Shown here: positions 5,753-10,244 of the stretch, one piece after another | How positions within the stretch are numbered: the stretch's first letter is position 1 | Layout: the number at the start of each line of letters is the position of its first letter | DNA from: Pseudomonadota bacterium | Lineage (GTDB): Bacteria; Desulfobacterota; Syntrophobacteria; Syntrophobacterales; Syntrophobacteraceae | Length of the DNA stretch: 10,244 nt | Assembly (NCBI GenBank): GCA_023416335.1 | Contig: JAEZHY010000175.1 | Coordinates: forward strand, 1 to 10,244 | Direction of reading: 5' to 3' | The notes under the pieces: generated by a model | The model's database searches: none | Told to the model about the DNA's origin: nothing | Seen by the model: the letters and a program-made list of their open reading frames with translations, nothing else | Position numbers and translations under genes: made by a program

Positions 5753-5851
5753 ACCAGCGAATCTTATGTTGTCCTGTTCTCTTTTTCTGAATGCTCGTTT
5801 GTCGTACAGTCAGCAGCTAGAGTCTTTTTTCTCGTATTTTCTCGAACCAAT

Positions 5852-7006
5852 TCAGTGTTCCGTCACTTTCGGGATATAGATGATAAAAGTCGTACCCTGA
5901 CCGGGGTTGCTCATTACCTCGATCGCCCCCTTATATTGGCGGACGACCTGCCGGCAGCTGTAGAGGCCAAGCCCCATCCCGAAACCTCCGGAGATCCCCA
6001 CTTCCTTGTTCTTGGTGCTGAAAAAGGGCTCGAATATCCGGTCCTGAAGATCGAAGGGAATGCCCGGTCCATTATCCTGAACGGCTATGATAATCTCCGA
6101 GTCGCTCTGGTTGGTCCTGAGGGTCAGTTTCTTTTCCTTCTGGCCTTTCATCGCCTCGGCAGCATTGCTCAAAAGGTTCCCGAGAATTTGTCCGAAGTCC
6201 GCGGCAACTCCCCGGATGAGCGGCAGATCGTCTGAAAGCATCCATTCTTTTTCGATGTCATGAAAATACGGGTGCGATTCCAGGAAGGTCATCTCCTCTT
6301 CCAGCAGCTGATTCACATCCAGCCACTCCTCCCTGCGGACCTGCGAGTTCTGGAGCTTTCTCAGAACGGAACGGATGATTTGAGCCATTCGGCACACCTG
6401 TTTGTCGATTCTGTCCAAGTTTTTTATTTCCGGATGAATCATTTGCAGGATTTGGGTTTCGCCGCTGATGTAGTTCAAAGGATTGTTCAGGTTGTGCAGA
6501 ATCCCGGCGAGCAACCGCCCCGCAAGTGCGAGAGATTCCAGTTCCGCTATTTTGTGCTGGTACTGATTCAGGTATTCCATCGCCCCGTTGAGTTGCTGCT
6601 TCAGCGACTCGGCCTCCTCCTGAACCTTACGCGACGCCTGCATGCTGTCCCTGGCACGATCCAGAGCCGCTTTGAATTCTCCCAGGTCAATCGGTTTACT
6701 GAGGAAATCGAACACGTTCAATCGAATCGCATCCGCCATGTTTTCCGGAGACCCGTACCCGCTGATTACCAGTACTGCGGTTTCCGCATTGATCTCCCGG
6801 ATTCTGCGGATGACCTCCATGCCCGGCATTCCCGGCATTCGCAAATCCATAACTACCAGTTCCGGGCGAATTCTTTTGAATGTTTTCAAAGCATCGCTGC
6901 CGTCAACCGATAGATGAACGTCATATCCTTCATCCTCCAGGAACTCCTGAAGCCCCTCGAGAACGGCAGGTTCGTCGTCAACTATCAAAACGGGAGTCTG
7001 TAACAT
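5852..7006 (-). CDS. Soluble receiver-histidine kinase hybrid (reverse hybrid)
   Basis: A 384-residue cytoplasmic protein. An N-terminal receiver domain (1-120) carries the acidic pair D10/D11, phospho-acceptor D54 (VVMDLRMPG), S82 and K104. A coiled linker (about 121-160) leads to a kinase core with acceptor H171 in LHNLNNPLNYI, N-box NLLSNAAEAM (277-286), G1 DNGPG (311-315), F-box FEPFFSTK (325-332) and G2 GMGLGL (343-348). Putting the receiver first suggests that phosphorylation of D54 controls the kinase. The HNLNNPL H-box, unlike the usual HEIRNPL, is common in such soluble kinases. There is no membrane segment and no output domain. ATG 7006 has an AAGGTGAGG-like ribosome-binding site about 5 nt upstream and lies 21 nt after the response regulator stop, so the two are probably co-translated. 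Its phosphate target is not in the window. Confidence 0.93.
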   Translation of the reverse strand: MLQTPVLIVDDEPAVLEGLQEFLEDEGYDVHLSVDGSDALKTFKRIRPELVVMDLRMPGMPGMEVIRRIREINAETAVLVISGYGSPENMADAIRLNVFDFLSKPIDLGEFKAALDRARDSMQASRKVQEEAESLKQQLNGAMEYLNQYQHKIAELESLALAGRLLAGILHNLNNPLNYISGETQILQMIHPEIKNLDRIDKQVCRMAQIIRSVLRKLQNSQVRREEWLDVNQLLEEEMTFLESHPYFHDIEKEWMLSDDLPLIRGVAADFGQILGNLLSNAAEAMKGQKEKKLTLRTNQSDSEIIIAVQDNGPGIPFDLQDRIFEPFFSTKNKEVGISGGFGMGLGLYSCRQVVRQYKGAIEVMSNPGQGTTFIIYIPKVTEH

Positions 7007-7027
7007 AAATACCTCACCTTTCCGGCT

Positions 7028-7396
7028 TCAGTTGAGCAGGACCGTTCTGGCGATGTCTTCGACCTCGTCCAAATCAAAAGGTTTTTTCAAATACTTGTAA
7101 ACGCCGAAACGATGGGCGGTTTCTTCGTATTTGTCCTGGGGAAGAGCCGTCACTATCACCACTTTTGTCGGGCAGTTCATCTCCCACATTTGCTGGAGAA
7201 TCTCCAGGCCGTTTATGCCGGGCATTTTGATGTCCAGGAAAAGCAATTTCGGATTCTCTTCTTTGAGAACCTGCATTGCCTTGGTTCCGCTGTTCAGCAA
7301 AACAACCGGGTAGTCGTCACCGAACACCGCATCGAAAGATTCGAGGATGCCCAGATCGTCGTCGACTACAAAAATAGCTTCCTGCGTCAGCTTCAT
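7028..7396 (-). CDS. Single-domain response regulator (CheY-like)
   Basis: A 122-residue stand-alone receiver domain: acidic residues D12/D13, phospho-acceptor D55 (LLFLDIKMPG), T83 and K105 followed by proline. There is no DNA-binding, enzymatic or other output domain, so it acts by protein contact or as a phosphotransfer intermediate. ATG 7396 has GGAGG about 8 nt upstream. The frame stays open to 7645, but the extra 83 residues are arginine- and cysteine-rich, have no ribosome-binding site and do not look like a domain. It sits 21 nt ahead of the hybrid kinase and downstream of the membrane kinase gene, which makes relay from the membrane kinase to this receiver and/or the hybrid's receiver the obvious hypothesis. 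Confidence 0.92.
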   Translation of the reverse strand: MKLTQEAIFVVDDDLGILESFDAVFGDDYPVVLLNSGTKAMQVLKEENPKLLFLDIKMPGINGLEILQQMWEMNCPTKVVIVTALPQDKYEETAHRFGVYKYLKKPFDLDEVEDIARTVLLN

Positions 7397-7720
7397 AATT
7401 TCGCCTCCGTTCCTTTCTTTTCGGCACCGACACAGTCCGCTGCCCGGTCGCGATCTATTCAAGCATTTCTCGCTCCCCTTTCCGCACGAATCGCGGGCAA
7501 GCCGGCTGGATCTTCCTTTCCTCTTCCAGGTCCAACTCGTGTGCGATGCCGCTCCATCAAAGATGGCATTTACAGATATGGCTACAAAAAGGATACCAAC
7601 TCTTGCATAGGAGCAATTTACCAGCAGATCAAAGGACTTGAACAAAGAATGACGAAATTTGAGGAATTCGAGGCGGGACCGATGTGCACTGTTTTTAGTG
7701 CAAAAAGAACATAAATTCGT
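7397..7720. other. 324-nt gap between sensor kinase and response regulator
   Basis: No convincing gene is seen on either strand. A plus-strand frame ending at 7714 is mostly the shadow of the response regulator. A 6-bp inverted repeat (TGCACT 7685-7690 and AGTGCA 7697-7702) lies just past the sensor kinase stop but has no following T-run on the minus strand, so transcription may continue into the response regulator. A second promoter may lie here (see 7583-7598). Confidence 0.6.
7583..7598 (-). promoter_or_regulatory. Weak sigma-54-like site upstream of the response regulator
   Basis: On the minus strand, TGGTA and TTG are spaced as in the sigma-54 consensus (TGGYACR, four bases, TTGCW), but the C of the -12 GC is T and two other positions deviate. 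It is 187 nt before the ATG at 7396. Two-component genes in related bacteria are often sigma-54 dependent, which is the only extra support. This is tentative. Confidence 0.15.
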
Positions 7721-9661
7721 TCAGCTCGATGCCGGAGCGACCGGCTCCCCGGAGACTCCCGGTTCCTGGACGGGCAGGTGAATGTTGAACCGGGTCCCTT
7801 TTCCGAGGGTGCTTTCGACCTCTATCTGCCCCCCATGTTCGGTGATGACCTTGTGCGTGATTGCCAGACCAAGACCGGTACCCGAATCTTTGGTGGTAAA
7901 GAAAGGATTGAATATGGACTTCATTTCTTCAGGGTTCATTCCGATGCCCGTATCCGCAAACATCAACTTCAACCAGGCACTTTGAACAACGCCCGAGCCT
8001 TCCGAGGTCAGACCGGACATTTCCGGCGACGGCCCGGCAATAGCATGCACCACCAGTTCCCCTCCTTCGGGCATTGCCTGAATCGCGTTTTGAATGAGGT
8101 TGTTGAAAGCCTTTGTGAGTTGGTCCGGACTGGCCCAGATTTTCGGCAGCCCGGCCGGGAGATCTATATTGCACGTGATCCGGTGCAGGATCAGATCTTC
8201 TTCGAAAAGTTCGACGGACTGCTGCAGCATCTGACGGATATCGACCGGCATAAAGTGGTATCGGGGGGCCCGGGCCAATTCCAGCAGGTCTTCTATGAGC
8301 CTGTTGATTCTGTCCAGTTCCCGCGGCACTGTACGGTGGAATTTCTCCAGGAACCCTGGTTTTTCCAATTTGCGCGGCAAAAGCTGCACGAAGGTCTTTA
8401 TGGCCGAGAGGGGATTACGGATCTCATGAGCCATACCGGCCGAAAGCGTCCCAAGGGCCGCCAGGCGTTCGGACTGCCGGAAACGCGACTCAAGTTTTTT
8501 CAGTTCCGTTACATCGTGAATGTTCATGATGATCTGGCTGGGGATCTCGCCTTTGTCGGTGAGAAAACTCGAAGCAACGATGATGTTTCTGACCTCCTCC
8601 CCCAGGGTCACGCGGATCTCCTGCTGCCCTGGCGCAGCACGGTCTTTCAGTGCGTTCCGGACATATCGGAGCAACTCGGGAGCGCCTTGCAGGAATTCCT
8701 CGACTTTTTGCTCCTGCCTTCCCACCGATTCCACTGGAATTCCAAGCATCACGCAAGCCGATGGGTTCACCGTTATGAGCGTTCCCTCCATATCCACCGA
8801 AAGCAGACCGTCGCTCATGGTCGTCAGCAGCTTGTTCAGATACCGCTGCAATGTGGTGATTTCCTGCAGGTGCCTCTCAAGCTGCCCGCGCTGGAGCAGA
8901 ATTTCGCGAATCATTATGGAGAAGTTTTCTGCCAGGACCTCTACTTCATCTCCGGTCCTGATTCGGATATCCGGATTGAGATTTCCCCGGGCAGCGGCAA
9001 TGGTTGCATTGACGAGCAGACCCACCGGATTTGTGATTCGCCTTGCCAACCAGATACAGACCAAAACGGAAAGTACCAGCGCCAGGACCCCGATACCGCC
9101 GATGGTCATCTGTACCTGCCGGATCTGGCGGTAGAGCGGGTCAAGTGAAAGCGCCACGCGCACAACGCCCCAGGACCGCTCCGAACCTGGAATGGTTACG
9201 GGCACGGCGATTTCCAGGACGGGAGTTTTGGATCCTTCCAGGAGAGCGTTTTGAACAATCGGTTCCGTTGCGGCCAGTGCCTTCCGGCTGAACTCATCTT
9301 CCAGGAACCGGCCTTCGAGGTCCTTTCGGCCGCTATACCCGGCCACACGTCCCTCTTTGTCGTGGATGATCACATAGGCCAGGTCCGGATCCTGACCGGC
9401 CTGGTTTGCAGTCTGAGAGAGCGTGATATAAGTATAAGTGGTGAGAGCGGATTTGGAGGTCGCGGCAAGGCTGTGGGCTATCGCGAACCCGCGACGCTCG
9501 ACCTGGTTTCGGATCGTCCTGCTTTGTTGAACGCTTACAGCTGCCACCGTGATTGCAAGCAGCAGGGTAACCAGACCGGAACTGAGCAAAATCAGGCGAT
9601 ATTGCAGCGGAATATAGCGGGGTCTTCGCCAAAAACTGGTCTGGTCAGGCCTTTTTTGCAT
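7721..9661 (-). CDS. Membrane sensor histidine kinase (Cache-like/HAMP/PAS)
   Basis: A 646-residue inner-membrane kinase. Membrane helix 1 (about 22-44) and helix 2 (about 186-206) enclose a periplasmic region of about 140 residues. Its pattern, AYVIIHDKEGRVAGYSG (96-111) and later SWGVVRVALSLDPL, suggests a single Cache-type sensor. A HAMP linker (about 207-258, with ITNP) and a PAS domain (about 270-380) follow. The core has acceptor H412 in AHEIRNPLSAIKTF, N-box NLIQNAIQAM (521-530), G1 DTGIG (570-574), FNPFFTTK (584-591) and G2 GTGLGL (594-599). The protein has no receiver of its own, so it needs a partner, presumably the regulator at 7396 or the hybrid at 7006. ATG 9661 is only 11 nt after the solute-binding protein stop, with a weak ribosome-binding site, which points to translational coupling. 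The ligand is unknown. Confidence 0.94.
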   Translation of the reverse strand: MQKRPDQTSFWRRPRYIPLQYRLILLSSGLVTLLLAITVAAVSVQQSRTIRNQVERRGFAIAHSLAATSKSALTTYTYITLSQTANQAGQDPDLAYVIIHDKEGRVAGYSGRKDLEGRFLEDEFSRKALAATEPIVQNALLEGSKTPVLEIAVPVTIPGSERSWGVVRVALSLDPLYRQIRQVQMTIGGIGVLALVLSVLVCIWLARRITNPVGLLVNATIAAARGNLNPDIRIRTGDEVEVLAENFSIMIREILLQRGQLERHLQEITTLQRYLNKLLTTMSDGLLSVDMEGTLITVNPSACVMLGIPVESVGRQEQKVEEFLQGAPELLRYVRNALKDRAAPGQQEIRVTLGEEVRNIIVASSFLTDKGEIPSQIIMNIHDVTELKKLESRFRQSERLAALGTLSAGMAHEIRNPLSAIKTFVQLLPRKLEKPGFLEKFHRTVPRELDRINRLIEDLLELARAPRYHFMPVDIRQMLQQSVELFEEDLILHRITCNIDLPAGLPKIWASPDQLTKAFNNLIQNAIQAMPEGGELVVHAIAGPSPEMSGLTSEGSGVVQSAWLKLMFADTGIGMNPEEMKSIFNPFFTTKDSGTGLGLAITHKVITEHGGQIEVESTLGKGTRFNIHLPVQEPGVSGEPVAPASS

Positions 9662-9672
9662 GCGAAAGAACT

Positions 9673-10244
9673 CTACTGGGGCCGCGATTCGGTTAAACGG
9701 GAAAGCCAGACTTCCCGGAGGGCCTTATGCCCCGCAAGCGCATTGAGCTGTATGCCCTGGACATTCGATTGATAGACCTGATCGACCGTCAAATACACCA
9801 GTGGCACGGCAGGCGCGCTCCTGACAATCAAATCCTGAATTTTCCGATATATGCCGGCACGCTCGGCCGGCAGAAAGAGAACTCGAGCAGACCGGATCAT
9901 CTCATCTACTTCAGGGTTCCGGTATCGCATGTAATTCACATTGGAGTCGGACTCGAAAAGCACCTGTACAATGTTGTCAGGATCAGGCAGATCCATGAAC
10001 CATGCGTATCTGTAGATCTGCATGGATGGAGACCGGATATACCGTTCAAACTCCGCCCAGTTGGTAATGAATTTGACCCTCAAATCAACCCCGATCCTGT
10101 CCCAGCACCGGGTCACGAAATCGAGTTCGGCGTTTGCGACCGGAGAATTAATAGCGGAAGCGCTCTCGAAGACCGGCCTTTCCGAAGTCCCCCCGGGGAT
10201 TACCGTGCCTATTTCCTGACGTGCTTTTTCCAGATCGTCCTCGA
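9673..10244 (-). CDS. Solute-binding protein, family 5 (C-terminal part)
   Basis: The last 189 residues of an extracytoplasmic binding protein of ABC importers for peptides or nickel (SBP_bac_5 type). The frame is open to the window edge, so the start, signal peptide and N-terminal lobe lie outside. Typical features are WAEFERYI, the aromatic YAWFMDLPDPDNIVQVLF block with DLPDPDN, YRNPEVDEMI, and ERAGIYRKIQDLIVRSAPAVPLVYL near the end, where the family usually has a catch-all QxxIxxxAPxxPLxxxxxxxx pattern. A GTG at 10116 is in frame, but the sequence before it (VANAELDF and further upstream) is equally protein-like, so it is an internal codon. The sensor kinase gene follows after 11 nt, linking this protein to signalling as well as, or instead of, transport; permease genes are not visible here. 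Confidence 0.88.
   Translation of the reverse strand, partial: EDDLEKARQEIGTVIPGGTSERPVFESASAINSPVANAELDFVTRCWDRIGVDLRVKFITNWAEFERYIRSPSMQIYRYAWFMDLPDPDNIVQVLFESDSNVNYMRYRNPEVDEMIRSARVLFLPAERAGIYRKIQDLIVRSAPAVPLVYLTVDQVYQSNVQGIQLNALAGHKALREVWLSRLTESRPQ

Larger units (their letters stand above)
4967..5851. other. Repeat-rich intergenic island without a convincing gene
   Basis: These 885 nt contain no frame with both a plausible ribosome-binding site and a protein-like composition. Short open frames at 4909-5313 (+), 5327-5590 (-) and 5341-5580 (-) run through the hairpins and give the low-complexity translations typical of such repeats. Positions 4967-5127 hold only the upstream region of the 102-residue gene and a stretch where I see nothing. 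Positions 5128-5494 are an inverted pair of repeat modules, and 5526-5752 a series of hairpins. Positions 5753-5851 are a T-rich 3' flank of the hybrid kinase gene with no good terminator. Confidence 0.7.

Noticed and set aside
7685..7702. TGCACT/AGTGCA inverted repeat just after the sensor kinase stop as a terminator
   Set aside because: The stem is only 6 bp with A:T pairs, and no T-run follows it on the minus strand; the T-run comes before it.
7778..9148. A 456-codon plus-strand open frame antisense to the sensor kinase
   Set aside because: The kinase motifs on the minus strand are unambiguous. The antisense translation is low in normal hydrophobic patterning and has no ribosome-binding site.

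Overview
All nine protein genes supported here lie on the minus strand, so transcription runs from right to left. The genes resemble those of free-living, probably anaerobic Desulfobacterota of the Syntrophobacter type. This placement is an inference from three things: Cache/HAMP/PAS kinases paired with a 'reverse hybrid' kinase, a benzoate-type CoA ligase beside an AcuB-like CBS-ACT protein, and short 'GGTTCCCAAG...CTTGGGAACC' hairpins between genes. No rRNA or taxonomic marker is present.

Layout in transcription order. (1) 10244-5852 is a signalling cluster. It holds the C-terminal part of a family-5 extracytoplasmic solute-binding protein, a membrane sensor histidine kinase 11 nt after it, a 324-nt gap, a single-domain response regulator, and 21 nt later a soluble receiver-kinase hybrid. 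No protein in the window carries a DNA-binding output domain, so the end of this phosphorelay lies elsewhere. (2) 5851-4967 is an 885-nt gap with no convincing gene. It is packed with inverted repeats, including a pair of inverted modules (5128-5494) that looks like a non-coding mobile element, followed by a run of small hairpins (5526-5752). (3) 4966-4658 is an unrecognised 102-residue acidic protein, closed by a strong intrinsic terminator.

(4) 4340-2982 is a long, divergent glyceraldehyde-3-phosphate dehydrogenase. It is preceded by a leader of about 200 nt with a 13-bp two-part stem-loop and followed by its own terminator. (5) 2878-2669 is a 69-residue protein with eight cysteines in cross-brace zinc-finger spacing. 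(6) 2499-184 is a likely two-gene operon: an AcuB-like CBS-CBS-ACT sensor and a benzoate/2-aminobenzoate-CoA-ligase-family acyl-CoA synthetase. Positions 1-183 again hold repeats of the two families seen near 5.1-5.75 kb.

Several longest-possible reading frames begin too early. The ribosome-binding sites place the starts at 2499 (GTG), 2878, 4340, 4966 and 7396. The window is mostly ordinary metabolism and signalling. The parts most worth a second look are the repeat island, the GAPDH with its leader, the small zinc protein and the incomplete phosphorelay. No clear new defence, CRISPR or RNA-guided system is visible.
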